Assembly: GCA_009377495.1 (NCBI GenBank)
Contig: WHTZ01000011.1
Location: 52,443 to 116,442 of the forward strand
Reading direction: 5' to 3'
Source: Luteitalea sp.
Lineage (GTDB): Bacteria > Acidobacteriota > Vicinamibacteria > Vicinamibacterales > Vicinamibacteraceae
DNA length: 64,000 nt
This document shows positions 44,754 to 54,390 of the stretch, in pieces. Under the pieces are notes generated by a model. It saw nothing but the letters and a program-made list of their open reading frames with translations, was not told the origin of the DNA and searched no databases. Within the stretch, counting starts at the first letter, position 1, and each line of letters starts with the position of its first letter. The position numbers and the translations under genes were made by a program.

Positions 44754-45578
44754 CTAGGCTTGGCTGCGACGACGGATGCCCAGCAGTCCGACGAGGCCCG
44801 TGCCGAGGAGCATCAGCGTCGCCGGCTCCGGTGCCTGCACGGGCGGCGGCTCGTCGATTGGGACGCCGCCGACCGTCACGCCATCGAAGGCAAGCCCCGA
44901 GTCGTAGAATTCGTCAGTCCAGTTCGTGACACCGAACTCGAGGATGTAGTTGCCAGCAGACGCGATGGCGAAGTTCGACAGCACCCAGCCCGTGTAGCCG
45001 CAGCCAGCGTCGTAGCAGGCGCCAGAGTCTGCGCCAAGCGGCGACCAGGCCGGTCCGCCCGAGATGATCGGCACCGAGGCGGGGCTCAGCGTTGCTTGGG
45101 GGGAGGGCATGGCGAACCCAGGAACGATACTGCCACTCTCAGCGGTCCGCGCCGTGAACAGCAGTGCCACCTCGTCGAGCGCCGGATCGAGCAGGCGCGC
45201 CCACGCGTAGTCCGTGAATTCGGCCCCATCCGACGTCACGTAGTTGAAATAAAAGTCCAGGGCGTCTCCGGCGTCCGCCGAGAATAATGAGGAGCGTAGG
45301 ACTGACCCGTTCGTCGGGTTTCCGATTCCCCCCACGCCTTCGAGTGCCACGTCGCCTTGCCCGAGGGCCGTCGAGACCCAGCCATATTGTGTTCCGCCGT
45401 CCGGCGCGAGCGTCACGACGCCGGCGGCGGCCGCCGTGCCGCAGTTGCCGGCACACGTCCAGCCGGACGGAATACCCAAGTTGAATGTGTCAGCCGATGC
45501 GTCGGTCGCCAGACAGCTCACAAGCGCCACGATGGAGCCTGCTGTCACGGCGAACGCCGCTCTCTTCTCTCCTCGCAT
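44754..45578 (-). CDS. PEP-CTERM sorting-signal protein
   Basis: 274 residues. A signal peptide ends near ATDASA; a beta-rich secreted domain follows; the C-terminus is APEPATLMLLGTGLVGLLG then IRRR, the full PEP-CTERM signal (motif, membrane helix, basic tail). Exosortase would cleave it and it could be attached to or released with the exopolysaccharide. No exosortase gene is in the window. A sigma-54-like site lies 69 bases upstream. Confidence 0.93.
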   Translation of the reverse strand: MRGEKRAAFAVTAGSIVALVSCLATDASADTFNLGIPSGWTCAGNCGTAAAAGVVTLAPDGGTQYGWVSTALGQGDVALEGVGGIGNPTNGSVLRSSLFSADAGDALDFYFNYVTSDGAEFTDYAWARLLDPALDEVALLFTARTAESGSIVPGFAMPSPQATLSPASVPIISGGPAWSPLGADSGACYDAGCGYTGWVLSNFAIASAGNYILEFGVTNWTDEFYDSGLAFDGVTVGGVPIDEPPPVQAPEPATLMLLGTGLVGLLGIRRRSQA

Positions 45579-45646
45579 CCGTGCCTCCGTTTCAATCGGT
45601 CTCTTGTGTCGGTGGCCAACTTTGGTCAGCCACCGAGCTGGCAGGA

Positions 45647-45662
45647 TGCAAGTGCGATACCA
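45647..45662 (-). promoter_or_regulatory. Sigma-54-like promoter of the PEP-CTERM gene
   Basis: On the minus strand TGGTATCGCACTTGCA: perfect -12 box TTGCA, GG and GC 10 bases apart, -24 box TGGTAT. PEP-CTERM genes in other bacteria are known to use sigma-54 with the PrsK/PrsR pair. Confidence 0.6.
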
Positions 45663-45861
45663 GCTCTAGAGTATGGACACAACTAATTGGAATCGAGCAA
45701 TTTATGCGAACCATCCTCCCAATCACCCGAAGAAGGGAGGGTGGAGGCAGAGCAAACTCGGGGGCTTTCGGGAGAACCTTGGCACGTTGCCGACGGCGAG
45801 CGGTCAAGGAATGTAGGGCCTGAATTACGTTGCCGTGGTAGCGGTGGATCGCTGGCATCGC

Positions 45862-47019
45862 TCACCGAAATGGTGGAATATCATCGAAGAGCCGCGTCGA
45901 CGAGAGCGCCAACACATTGTCAGCGAGAGGAAAGCTGCGCTCGCCGGCGTGCACGACGTAAAGTCTGTGCAATCCCAGAACGTCCATGGCCGAGCGCATC
46001 GACGAAGTCATCTGCGGCGCGAGCGTTCGCTTGATCTCGAAGCCGATGGCGCGGGAGCCGCGCATCACCAGGAGGTCGAGCTCAGCCCCAGTGTGCACCC
46101 CCCAGAAATAACACTCATCGGAGCGGACACCGAGACGCTGCGCGATCTCGCCAATGAGAAACCCTTCCCAGGATGCGCCGACTTTCGGATGCGCCAGCAG
46201 GTCCGCGCGCGACCGGATGCCCAGGAGCGCATGCATCACGCCGGAGTCTGCGACGTAGACTTTCGGAGACTTGATCTGCCGCTTCGCGACGTTGGCGTAC
46301 CAGGGCTGGAGTCGCCGAATCACGAGCGTCGCGGTCAGCACATCCAGATAGTGACGCACCGTGGGTTCCGAGAAGCCCAGTGCGCGGCCGAATTCCGACG
46401 CGTTCCAGACCTGGCCGTGCCAATGTGCGAGCATGGTCCAGAAGCGCCTGAGCGTCTCGGCAGCGATCCGGAATCCGAGTTGCGGCAGGTCACGTTGCAG
46501 AAAGGTGCGCAGGAAATCGCGCCTCCACTGGAGACTCCGCTCATCGGTGCTGGCTGTGTACGCTCGCGGAAAGCCGCCACGCAGCCACAAGCGGTTGAGT
46601 CGCCCTGTGCCGACCTCTTCGAGAGAGAGCCCACGCAACTCGTAATACGAGATGCGGCCCGCGAGCGATTCCGACTGGCGCAGCAAATCCACCGACGCGC
46701 TGCCGAGCAGGAGAAACCGCGCCGGCCGCCGGGGCCGATCGGCGAGTACGCGCAGTGTTTCGAAGAGTCCCGGCAGGTGCTGGACTTCATCGATGACGAC
46801 GAGACCGCGCAGCTCGCGCAGCGGCAGCAGGGGCTCGCGCAAGACGCCGAGATCCTCGGCATCTTCGAGATCGAAGTAGCGCGTCGCCCCTTTGAATTGC
46901 CGTACGAACGTCCGGGCCAACGTGGTCTTCCCGACCTGGCGGGCGCCGACTATCGCGACGATCGGGAACTGTTGGAAACGTCGACCGAGCTCGGCCAGAT
47001 GGAATTTGCGGTCGATCAT
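45862..47019 (-). CDS. AAA ATPase with DUF4143-type C-terminal domain
   Basis: 385 residues. IVAIVGARQVGKTTLAR is Walker A, GLVVIDEVQHLP the Walker B, and LLLGSAS sensor-like. The C-terminal half (VWNASEFGRALGFSEPTVRHYLDVL, KSPKVYVADSGVMHALLGI, GAELDLLVMRGSRAIGFEIK) is the DUF4143 helix-turn-helix and nuclease-like part. Function of the family is unknown. ATG at 47019 chosen; an ATG at 47037 lies in a palindrome. Confidence 0.85.
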   Translation of the reverse strand: MIDRKFHLAELGRRFQQFPIVAIVGARQVGKTTLARTFVRQFKGATRYFDLEDAEDLGVLREPLLPLRELRGLVVIDEVQHLPGLFETLRVLADRPRRPARFLLLGSASVDLLRQSESLAGRISYYELRGLSLEEVGTGRLNRLWLRGGFPRAYTASTDERSLQWRRDFLRTFLQRDLPQLGFRIAAETLRRFWTMLAHWHGQVWNASEFGRALGFSEPTVRHYLDVLTATLVIRRLQPWYANVAKRQIKSPKVYVADSGVMHALLGIRSRADLLAHPKVGASWEGFLIGEIAQRLGVRSDECYFWGVHTGAELDLLVMRGSRAIGFEIKRTLAPQMTSSMRSAMDVLGLHRLYVVHAGERSFPLADNVLALSSTRLFDDIPPFR

Positions 47020-47031
47020 GACCCGGAAGGC

Positions 47032-47072
47032 TACCATGAAAATCAGAAGCCTACCTTCTGATTTTCATGGTA
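47032..47072. repeat. Perfect 18-base palindrome at the ATPase start
   Basis: TACCATGAAAATCAGAAG (47032-47049) and its exact complement (47055-47072) with a 5-base spacer. It overlaps the upstream candidate ATG of the ATPase gene. Likely operator or mobile-element end. Confidence 0.7.
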
Positions 47073-47164
47073 CCCCTGGGCAGATTTTTGGTCGGAGCCC
47101 CCAACCAGAAGGGAAATATGACGATGCGTTTGGCGGGCCGGTGCGGTTTTAGAGCGCCGGCCCA

Positions 47165-47620
47165 CTACGGCAGTGCAGCGATGGTTTCGATCTCGATCTT
47201 GATGTCTGGCTGCGCCAGTCGCACGACCTGGACCAACGTGCTCGCCGGCTTCACATCGCCGAAATACTTCGCGCGAATCTCCGCCATGCCGGCGCCTCGG
47301 AACTCGTCGATACTCGTGACGAATACGTTGATCTTCGCGATGTGACGGAAATCGGCGCCCTGGGAAGCCAGCGCCGTTTTGATGTTGTTCAGCAGCTGCT
47401 CGTATTGCTCCGACATGCCGGGTCCCACCAGCTTGCCCTCGGCGTCGAACCCGACCTGCCCGGCCAGGAACAAAAGATTGCCGACTCTGACGACGTGCGA
47501 GTACGTCTGCGGCGTGGAGAGTCCGGGAGGATTGATTCGCTGGAGCGGCTGGCCAGCCGCCCGATTCCCCGTGATACCGATTGCCAATGCAAGGGCGACA
47601 ACCATGAGCGTGACCTTCAT
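47165..47620 (-). CDS. Exported RidA-family protein
   Basis: 151 residues. A signal peptide (MKVTLMVVALALAIGITGNRAAG) precedes a RidA domain: NLLFLAGQVGFDAEGKLV, INVFVTSIDEF and LVQVVRLAQPDIKIEIETIA with the conserved Arg. RidA hydrolyses reactive enamines or imines; an exported form is unusual and its substrate unknown. GGAGGAATCA precedes the ATG at 47620. Confidence 0.88.
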   Translation of the reverse strand: MKVTLMVVALALAIGITGNRAAGQPLQRINPPGLSTPQTYSHVVRVGNLLFLAGQVGFDAEGKLVGPGMSEQYEQLLNNIKTALASQGADFRHIAKINVFVTSIDEFRGAGMAEIRAKYFGDVKPASTLVQVVRLAQPDIKIEIETIAALP

Positions 47621-47898
47621 TGATTCCTCCAATCTGACGAGCGTTGATCGCCACAGTCCGAGCCGGATCTCCCACGACGGCATTTCTTCTCTCGTCCTCG
47701 CTCCGGCCGGAGCGAGTCGCCGCAACGACATGAACCGTCCACTGCAGCGACCGTCGTCCACTGCAGGCTGCCCACCAGTAGCTGCACCAATCTTGCTTGG
47801 GAATGCAACCGTCTGTTAGCCTCGCCACGTGACGCTAGCAAACGCGTGCTTGACGATGCCGCAGAGCTACCGCGCACGAAGAACCAGGAGCACCTGCA

Positions 47899-48810
47899 AT
47901 GAGCGACGCTGAGACCCTCGATTCGCTATTTCGAGAGGCGGTATCCGCCGTTGATGCCGGCGACGTGACGATGCTGGAACGCCTCCTGGCTGCGCACCCC
48001 AGGCTGGTACGCGATCGCCTCGCCGCGCCCGGCTCCTGGCTGCGCGATAAGGTCGGCGGCGCCCTCGACGGGTTCTTCCAGCAACCGTACCTGCTCTGGT
48101 TCGTGGCGGAGGATCCGGTCCGAAACAATAAGCTATCCGGGAACATCGCCCAGGTGACCCGCACGATCATACAAGCCGCTCAGCGTGAAGGGGTGGACAG
48201 CCTGCCAGAACAGCTCGATTACGCGCTTCGGCTGGTGGCGTGGTCAGGGGTCGCGCAAAAGTGCGATGTACAGATCGAGCTTATTGATGTGCTCATCGAC
48301 GCAGGCGCTTCTCCCGACGGCGTCCCAGATAACGCCCTCGTCAACGGCAATGTCGCCGCTGCCGAACGTCTCGTCGAGCGCGGAGCGAAGCTGACGTTGC
48401 CGACCGCGGCTTGCCTGGGCCGTTGGGACGACATCACGCGTCTCGCGCAGGCGGCAAGCGCCACAGTTAAACAGATGGCACTAGTCCTCGCCGCTCTCAA
48501 CGGCAAGTCTGATGCGCTCGCCAGGTTGATCCCCGTCGGGGTCGACCTGGATGCCCCCAGCACCGAGCTTTATTCGCACGCTACCGCCCTTCATCATGCG
48601 GTGGGCTCAGGCTCCTTGGACGCGGCTACAGTACTGGTGGAAGCGGGGGCCGCGCTCGACACGAGAGACACCATCTACGACGGCACGCCGCTCGATTGGG
48701 CCGAGCACTACCGGCACGAGCACGCGCACGATGCGCAGGGCGAACGGTACGCCGAGATCGCCGTGTACCTTCGCGGAAGGCTCACGCGAAGCGTTGGATC
48801 ACAAGCCTGA
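47899..48810 (+). CDS. Ankyrin-repeat protein
   Basis: 303 residues. Several ankyrin-like units are visible, such as VIELLIDAGASPD-like LIDVLIDAGASPDGVPD, AAERLVERGAKLTLP, and ALHHAVGSGSLDAATVLVEAGAALDTRD. No signal peptide. It probably mediates protein contacts; partners unknown. AGGAG lies about 9 bases before the ATG. It stands alone. Confidence 0.82.
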   Translation: MSDAETLDSLFREAVSAVDAGDVTMLERLLAAHPRLVRDRLAAPGSWLRDKVGGALDGFFQQPYLLWFVAEDPVRNNKLSGNIAQVTRTIIQAAQREGVDSLPEQLDYALRLVAWSGVAQKCDVQIELIDVLIDAGASPDGVPDNALVNGNVAAAERLVERGAKLTLPTAACLGRWDDITRLAQAASATVKQMALVLAALNGKSDALARLIPVGVDLDAPSTELYSHATALHHAVGSGSLDAATVLVEAGAALDTRDTIYDGTPLDWAEHYRHEHAHDAQGERYAEIAVYLRGRLTRSVGSQA

Positions 48811-48822
48811 CCGAGCGTCGTA

Positions 48823-50829
48823 TTACTTCGCCTCGATGAAGCGGTACTCGTGTTGGGCGTCGCGCAGCACCAGCGCGCGCTGGCCGTCTTCGTCGGCAAC
48901 CACGAACTCGAAGCCATTGACGCCCGGTGTAATGGTCACCAGCGACAGCGACCCGTCGTCGTTCTTGCGCGAGGCTACGTCACTGTGCCATTCGCCGGCA
49001 TCGAGAACAGTCGCCATGCCGTCGCGGCGCACCGTGACCTCGCCCAGTGCAGGGTTGACGTAGCGGGATGCCAGCTTGCCGGTCTCCGCGGCGGCGGCCG
49101 GCACGACAAGTCGCTTGCGTTCGGCGGCCCGATTGGCTTTGTACTGTGTAGCCTGCGACGCCACCTCCGCCGCCGCCTCCGGCTTGCCATCGAACAGTAC
49201 TTCGAGCAAACGGCGCCGGAACGCGCCGCGTATGAGCCAGCCAGGATCGGCATTGGTGAGAACCACCGCGCCTACCCCATGCTCCGGTAGCCACATCATG
49301 TCGGAGTGGTAACCCGCCAAGTCACCACCGTGATGCACCACGGGCACGCCGTAGGTTCGATCGACCATGAGACCCATGCCGTACGTCTCATCGTTGCCCA
49401 TCGCCACCTGGGGTTCGTGTCGCGCCCGCAACGCCTCTTCCGAGACGTAGCGCTCTCCGTCCGACAACCTGCCGTTGGCCAATTCCATCTGCACATACCG
49501 CAAGACATCGCGGACATTGCTCCAGGCGGCACCGGCGGGCCGCGCGGGAATGACCGTGTAGTTGATGTCCATGCTCGCAATCACTGGCTCACCCTCGACG
49601 TTCGGGCCATGCGGCTTCGCATAGTTGCCCTGTTGCGCGCGGTCATAGTCGAACGTGGTCGCGGTCATGCCGAGCGGGTCGAACACCTGGCTCTGCATGG
49701 CCGCGTCGTAGGCGGCGCCCAGCTCGCGATCCGGATAGAGCACGTGCCCACCGGCATAGCCAGCCGCAGCCGCCATCGGGTTCGAGTATTGGAACAGCTC
49801 ACCAAACTTGGTGGTGGGCTGCATCGTGGCCAGGGTTTGCAGGGTCATGGCGGCCGTGATCCCTTCACTCTGGAACAACCACTCCATATCCTGGCGCGGC
49901 AATCCGGTGCACGCACAAATCAAATGCTTGACCAGCACCTGCCGCGTCGTATCGGCATCGCCGAGCTCGAAGTCCGGCAGAACCTTGGTGACCGGCGTGT
50001 CCCAGTCGAGCTTCTCGTCGTCGACGAGCCTGGCCAACATCAGCGTGGTCATCGCCTTGGTGTTGGAGGCAATCATGAATAGCGTGTCGGCATCGACCGG
50101 GTCGGGCTTGCCCAGCTCGCGGACACCAAAGCCTCCCTCGAACACGACCTCGCCGTTCTGCACGAGCCCGACGGCGACACCCGGTACTCCTGACTCCTTC
50201 TGCGCGGTCTCGACGAATTCGCCGAGCGCGGCGATGCGGGCTGCATCGAGACGGTGAGCCTGCTCGCCGGCGAACGACTCGCGCTCGTAGCCCTTGGGTA
50301 GCAAGCGATCGAAGATGAGCGCGATCTGCCCGCCGCGCTTTTCGGCAACCCGGTTGGACACATCGAAAATGGTGACGGTCCACTGCGCGCCTCTGCGCCG
50401 CGCGCCCGCCGACACGATGCGCTGCTCATTCGGAGACGTTTCGTATTCGTAGTTGCGGATCTGCTCCCAGCCGTCGCGCGGCGGACGGTCCGTGGCGAGC
50501 TTGAGCGGCCACGTGGCGTCCTTGCCGTAAGCGGCCCAGGCCGCGTCGACCGCCGCATCGGCGTCCTTGGCGCGAACATCGATCAACGCGATGTGCGAGT
50601 CGCCCTCGGGCGCCTCGAGGATAACGGCAGGCCCCGAGGTGCGGATCGACCAGTCTCGCGGCGCAACGAAGCGGTTGCCGTCAGCGGTGGTCCGCGGTGT
50701 GTCGGCGGCCAGCTTTTCACTCTCAGGCGCCGCCGACGCTAGTTTCGACTCCGGTGGTGACTGCGACTCACAGGCCGACAGCGGCGACAGCAACGCCAAA
50801 TACAGGGCGGCGAGGACCACTCGGTTCAT
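48823..50829 (-). CDS. Beta-lactamase-fold serine hydrolase, lipoprotein
   Basis: 668 residues from ATG 50829. The leader ends in a lipobox (LSPLSAC). Residues 30-180 form an extra N-terminal domain; the rest is a class C beta-lactamase/peptidase fold with SNTK (Ser-x-x-Lys), FQYSNP (Tyr-Ser-Asn) and VVHHGGDLAGYHS. Likely an envelope esterase or peptidase; resistance activity is not implied. An ATG at 50910 would precede the lipoprotein signal and was rejected. Confidence 0.87.
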   Translation of the reverse strand: MNRVVLAALYLALLSPLSACESQSPPESKLASAAPESEKLAADTPRTTADGNRFVAPRDWSIRTSGPAVILEAPEGDSHIALIDVRAKDADAAVDAAWAAYGKDATWPLKLATDRPPRDGWEQIRNYEYETSPNEQRIVSAGARRRGAQWTVTIFDVSNRVAEKRGGQIALIFDRLLPKGYERESFAGEQAHRLDAARIAALGEFVETAQKESGVPGVAVGLVQNGEVVFEGGFGVRELGKPDPVDADTLFMIASNTKAMTTLMLARLVDDEKLDWDTPVTKVLPDFELGDADTTRQVLVKHLICACTGLPRQDMEWLFQSEGITAAMTLQTLATMQPTTKFGELFQYSNPMAAAAGYAGGHVLYPDRELGAAYDAAMQSQVFDPLGMTATTFDYDRAQQGNYAKPHGPNVEGEPVIASMDINYTVIPARPAGAAWSNVRDVLRYVQMELANGRLSDGERYVSEEALRARHEPQVAMGNDETYGMGLMVDRTYGVPVVHHGGDLAGYHSDMMWLPEHGVGAVVLTNADPGWLIRGAFRRRLLEVLFDGKPEAAAEVASQATQYKANRAAERKRLVVPAAAAETGKLASRYVNPALGEVTVRRDGMATVLDAGEWHSDVASRKNDDGSLSLVTITPGVNGFEFVVADEDGQRALVLRDAQHEYRFIEAK

Positions 50830-50951
50830 TGCGACACCTCGATGTGAGCTTGGTAAATGAGACGACGCATAGGTGCAACCTGCGATCCAGGTTCGAGCAG
50901 ACACGATCACCCCAACTTCAGGAGACGAAAGAGCCGCACCAGCGAGGTCGT

Positions 50952-52748
50952 CTAGGACCAGTCGAACGTGCTCACGATTCGTTCAAGTGTCCCCGGTCGA
51001 TCCACCGTGCCGACGAGCACTGGTCCCGGCACCGTGCTAGCGTAATCCCGGGCCACGGGTTCTCGCCGCATTTCGGTTCGCAGGGACGACCGCGCTCGAA
51101 TGGTCACGAGAACCCTATCGTCGCCGTTCGACGCCACGACGGTGCCGGGCCCTTTGAGAGATAGTGTCCAGTCGGGATCCAGGTGCCACCGTACTCGCAG
51201 CGAGTCCCTTTCGACATCCAGGAAGCGCACTTCGTCGATGACGATCATCCGCTTGCTCCAGTCCACGGCACATCTCCGTGTGACTTCGGCCCGCGCCGTT
51301 GCCAAGTACCCGTCGAACGTGCCCTGGGCGACGAACCCGGTCGAGCGTTCCTCGAAAAAGCGCCGCGGGATTGGCGGCATCGCCGTCCACCGAAAGAACC
51401 GCCAGGGCTCCGTCGGCTCGTGGTGCGCAAGCCCAATCGTATTGTGTGCCGCCGTTGTCTTGAACCACAGAAAGTCAGGCTGATCGTCGTAGCGATCGAC
51501 GCCGGGGTCGATCAGGAACGGTGCGCCGCGAAGATACAGGAGAATGGACAGGCAGTCCGAATGGCCATGGCCTGGGTTACGAATGAAGCCGAGCGGGCCC
51601 AGATCGAACCAGCACACAGATGGAGTGGGAGAAGGGGTGTCCCGTGCGACGAGGTAGCCGGCGTCTTCAAAGAGGTGGACGCGCCGAACACGCTCGCATG
51701 GGCTGGTAGCGGACACCTGACGTGAGGCATGCGTCAACCGCTTGAGCCAAAACGATGACTCCGTTTCAGGACCCTGACCACCTAGCGCCCGCACCGTCGC
51801 CACATCAGCGGCCGCAGATTCCTCGAACAAGGAATGACAGTGATCGCCGATGAGGGGGAATCGGCCGTCGGGAAGCATGACCTCAAACAGAACGGTCGTC
51901 CATTTCCTCAAAGAATCGCTGAATTCCGGGGCAACCGAGTTCCCAATCATGGCAGATAGCCACACGTACTCAGTGAGGACTCGCACCATCTGCAGGTGGT
52001 AATGCGTCGAGAGCTCAATGTGAAAGTGGTCTGGCAAAAAGCTGTTGACCGCCTCGGTCTCGAGGCGTCTAGCGACCGCGCGCGATCGCTTGCTCCCAGC
52101 GCCACTCTCGAGGAACGCTTCAACCATCCAGATGGCAAACAGGTTAACGATCGGATGGTTGCCTGGCACTTCGTACTCGACGTGCCGATTCAGCCTTGCT
52201 TTCTGACGACGCATGGAAGAGACGACGCCGTCACGGGTGCCGAGGGGAAGTCGATTCCACAAGAGCAGCAGAACCCAGAGCCACTCCCTCAAGCGCAAAC
52301 TGATATTCATCGGCTCCATCGAGCGTTCGACGAACTGGTCGTGGCCAGACATCCACGACCGCAGCCTCACCTGAAGCCGATCAAGTGACGCGCGGTCGTT
52401 GTAGATCAGGTATCGCCTGGCAAGCGCACGCGCGACGAGCCGAAACCGCTGATAGTTGTGCTGATCTTCCACATCACGTGCCGGCACGGCCCGTGGCGCG
52501 TGCCACACATGCAACAATCCCGGCCTCGAATGGAGTTCTGCCGCGGCTGCTGTAGCAGCGGACGCAAGGCGGCACAGTTCCGCGCAGGCAACCCCGCTCG
52601 CGCCACGGGTGCGACCGGCTGCTGTGGCCAGCGGTCGCGTGTGCCACCGCCAGGCGCCGCGATTCCAGAGACGAGCGACGAATTGTCGCGGTGAGTGTCG
52701 GGTCAACGCGTCCAGGTAATGAGACGCATTACAACAAGAGGTGCGCAT
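50952..52748 (-). CDS. Heparinase II/III-like protein
   Basis: 598 residues. The N-terminal half is alpha-helical (YEVPGNHPIVNLFAIWM, HYHLQMVRVLTEYVWL), the C-terminal half beta-rich with FEDAGYLVARD and PGHGHSDCLSILLYL then GAPFLIDPGVDRYDD, the family catalytic region. It would cleave a uronic-acid polysaccharide or act in its synthesis. No signal peptide is seen, as in heparinase-like proteins of capsule loci. ATG 52748 has a GGAGG site and overlaps the GT4 by 20 bases. Confidence 0.88.
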   Translation of the reverse strand: MRTSCCNASHYLDALTRHSPRQFVARLWNRGAWRWHTRPLATAAGRTRGASGVACAELCRLASAATAAAAELHSRPGLLHVWHAPRAVPARDVEDQHNYQRFRLVARALARRYLIYNDRASLDRLQVRLRSWMSGHDQFVERSMEPMNISLRLREWLWVLLLLWNRLPLGTRDGVVSSMRRQKARLNRHVEYEVPGNHPIVNLFAIWMVEAFLESGAGSKRSRAVARRLETEAVNSFLPDHFHIELSTHYHLQMVRVLTEYVWLSAMIGNSVAPEFSDSLRKWTTVLFEVMLPDGRFPLIGDHCHSLFEESAAADVATVRALGGQGPETESSFWLKRLTHASRQVSATSPCERVRRVHLFEDAGYLVARDTPSPTPSVCWFDLGPLGFIRNPGHGHSDCLSILLYLRGAPFLIDPGVDRYDDQPDFLWFKTTAAHNTIGLAHHEPTEPWRFFRWTAMPPIPRRFFEERSTGFVAQGTFDGYLATARAEVTRRCAVDWSKRMIVIDEVRFLDVERDSLRVRWHLDPDWTLSLKGPGTVVASNGDDRVLVTIRARSSLRTEMRREPVARDYASTVPGPVLVGTVDRPGTLERIVSTFDWS

Positions 52749-53775
52749 TGACCCTCCTCGCCACGATCGAGACTCCTGTTTTGCTTTTAAGCCGCTCGAG
52801 CTCGCCGTAGAACTGGCCCCATTCGCGTTCGAACTCTGAAGTGAGGTACGCGCGAGTCTGCAGCAGTCGCTCCTGGGAAGCTTCACGGGCTGCGCGTTCG
52901 ATCGCGGCGGCAATCGTACTGGCGTCGTGGGCGACGAAGTACGGACCCTCTCCAAACGTTTCCCTGAGAAGTGCCGTATCGGAGAGAACGATCGGCCGTC
53001 CTGCGGCGATCGCTTCGTAAGCTCCACACGGAAGACAGTCCGCGTCACTGGTGAGCACCACCACGACCGCGGCGGAGCAGAGGAGCTGTTCGTACTGCTC
53101 GCGAGGAACGAAGCCTGGCCTGAAGATCCGGCGGCTGCGGCGCACAGGATCTGGAACGTGCTTCGACGCGATAGTGCCAGTGATCAGGATGTCCAGAAAC
53201 AGCGTTGCCTCGAGTCGCAGGGCGGTTTCCCAGATGAGGCTCCGGGGTTCATCAGCCTCAGAGCTGCACACGAAGAGCACGTGCTGGCGCTTATCAGCGG
53301 GGCCTGGCGGCCTTGGCAAAGCCAACTGCGGTGGCGGATCTCGCAGTACGCTGACGCGAGAGCAGAGCATCTGCGCGAATGGCACCAAGAGCGGATTTGA
53401 CACGACGACCAGGTCGGCCCTCCGGAAGCTCCAGACCTTGGCTCTCCAGAACGGGACGGCCAACGGCCCCTTCAGAGCGCGTTTTAGCGATTTGTTGTGG
53501 GCATCGACTACAACCACGGTGCGCCGCGTCGGCCGAATTGCCTTGTAGACAACGCACACCAGAAGGAGCAAGTAGGAGTTCTGCAGAAAAATCACCTCCG
53601 GGCGCAATTGCCACAATCGCCACAATGTCCAGAAGGTTCCCTCGACGTGACGCAACAGGCCGGACCGGCGTCGAACGTAGGCGTGGAACGGGACGCCCAG
53701 CGTGGAAGCCAGACTGCGGCTGCGTGGATGATCGTGCCAGCTGAAGAACACCGCGCCTCGGCTGCCAGTGCTCAT
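52729..53775 (-). CDS. GT4-like glycosyltransferase
   Basis: 348 residues. GAVFFSWHDHPRSRSLAS opens the fold; VVVVDAHNKSLKRAL, VLFVCSSEADEP and LPCGAYEAIAAGRPIVLSDT complete it. ATG 53775 chosen; the frame open to 54048 adds 91 unlikely residues. Overlap with the heparinase-like gene implies coupled synthesis, perhaps for a second polysaccharide. Confidence 0.8.
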   Translation of the reverse strand: MSTGSRGAVFFSWHDHPRSRSLASTLGVPFHAYVRRRSGLLRHVEGTFWTLWRLWQLRPEVIFLQNSYLLLLVCVVYKAIRPTRRTVVVVDAHNKSLKRALKGPLAVPFWRAKVWSFRRADLVVVSNPLLVPFAQMLCSRVSVLRDPPPQLALPRPPGPADKRQHVLFVCSSEADEPRSLIWETALRLEATLFLDILITGTIASKHVPDPVRRSRRIFRPGFVPREQYEQLLCSAAVVVVLTSDADCLPCGAYEAIAAGRPIVLSDTALLRETFGEGPYFVAHDASTIAAAIERAAREASQERLLQTRAYLTSEFEREWGQFYGELERLKSKTGVSIVARRVNAHLLL

Positions 53776-54390
53776 GCGGATGTCCTGGGTGCGGAGGTTT
53801 CCGGTCCTGGGTGTCAGGGCGTTCTGATATTGGATGCTGAGGTACGAAGGCTCACGTTCGCCTCTCCCGTAATCAGATAGCTCTCGCTGGTGGATGGAGT
53901 CCGACGCGACAGTCTCATGAGAACCTCGCGAGCGCCCGCAGAGTCGCGCGCGTCGACGCCGCAAGCAAACGTGTTGGGACGAAGCGTCGAAAATCATAGC
54001 ACGAGCGTCGTTTGAAGAAGCAGCGACCAGCCCCGATCCCCTGAGCACTTGTCTCTCTGCCTTGAGACAGCCCTGGCACCTCGCCCCTAGAACCCTTGAG
54101 AACCCGAAACTTGACGCATCGTGTCAAGTTTCAGGGTTCTCAAGTGAGCGTCGGGGAGCGCGGCCCTGGCCGCGGTCCGCTAGAAGTGTGCTGTCAGCGT
54201 CGTCCCGCAACCAAGCGCGTTGGGATGAAGGATTGAGGACGTGGGATGGGCAGTATCGAAACTGTACCAGCCACTGCGATGCCGGCGCCAAACGTCTTCG
54301 AAGCGGTCGAAAAGATCTCAAGGCAGTGTTCGGCGCGGCGAGTTGGGGCGTTAGAGATAGGAAGGACGTGTTGAGAAGGAGTGCCGATCA
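53776..54390. other. Long gene-free stretch with repeats
   Basis: 615 bases with no supported gene. It holds a half-copy of the 42550 repeat (54064-54090) and a strong stem, 54095-54115 with 54123-54144, whose arms pair along 21 positions with one bulged base. The rest shows nothing recognisable. Confidence 0.65.
54095..54144. repeat. Long hairpin
   Basis: The left arm (starts CTTGAGAACCC) and right arm are complementary except for one extra base, with a 7-base loop. It lies beside a fragment of the 42550-type repeat. Confidence 0.65.

Noticed and set aside
45835..47061. 408-codon plus-strand open frame
   Set aside because: Antisense to the ATPase whose Walker motifs are clear.
47043..47828. 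261-codon minus-strand open frame
   Set aside because: Overlaps the RidA gene in another frame and lacks family features.
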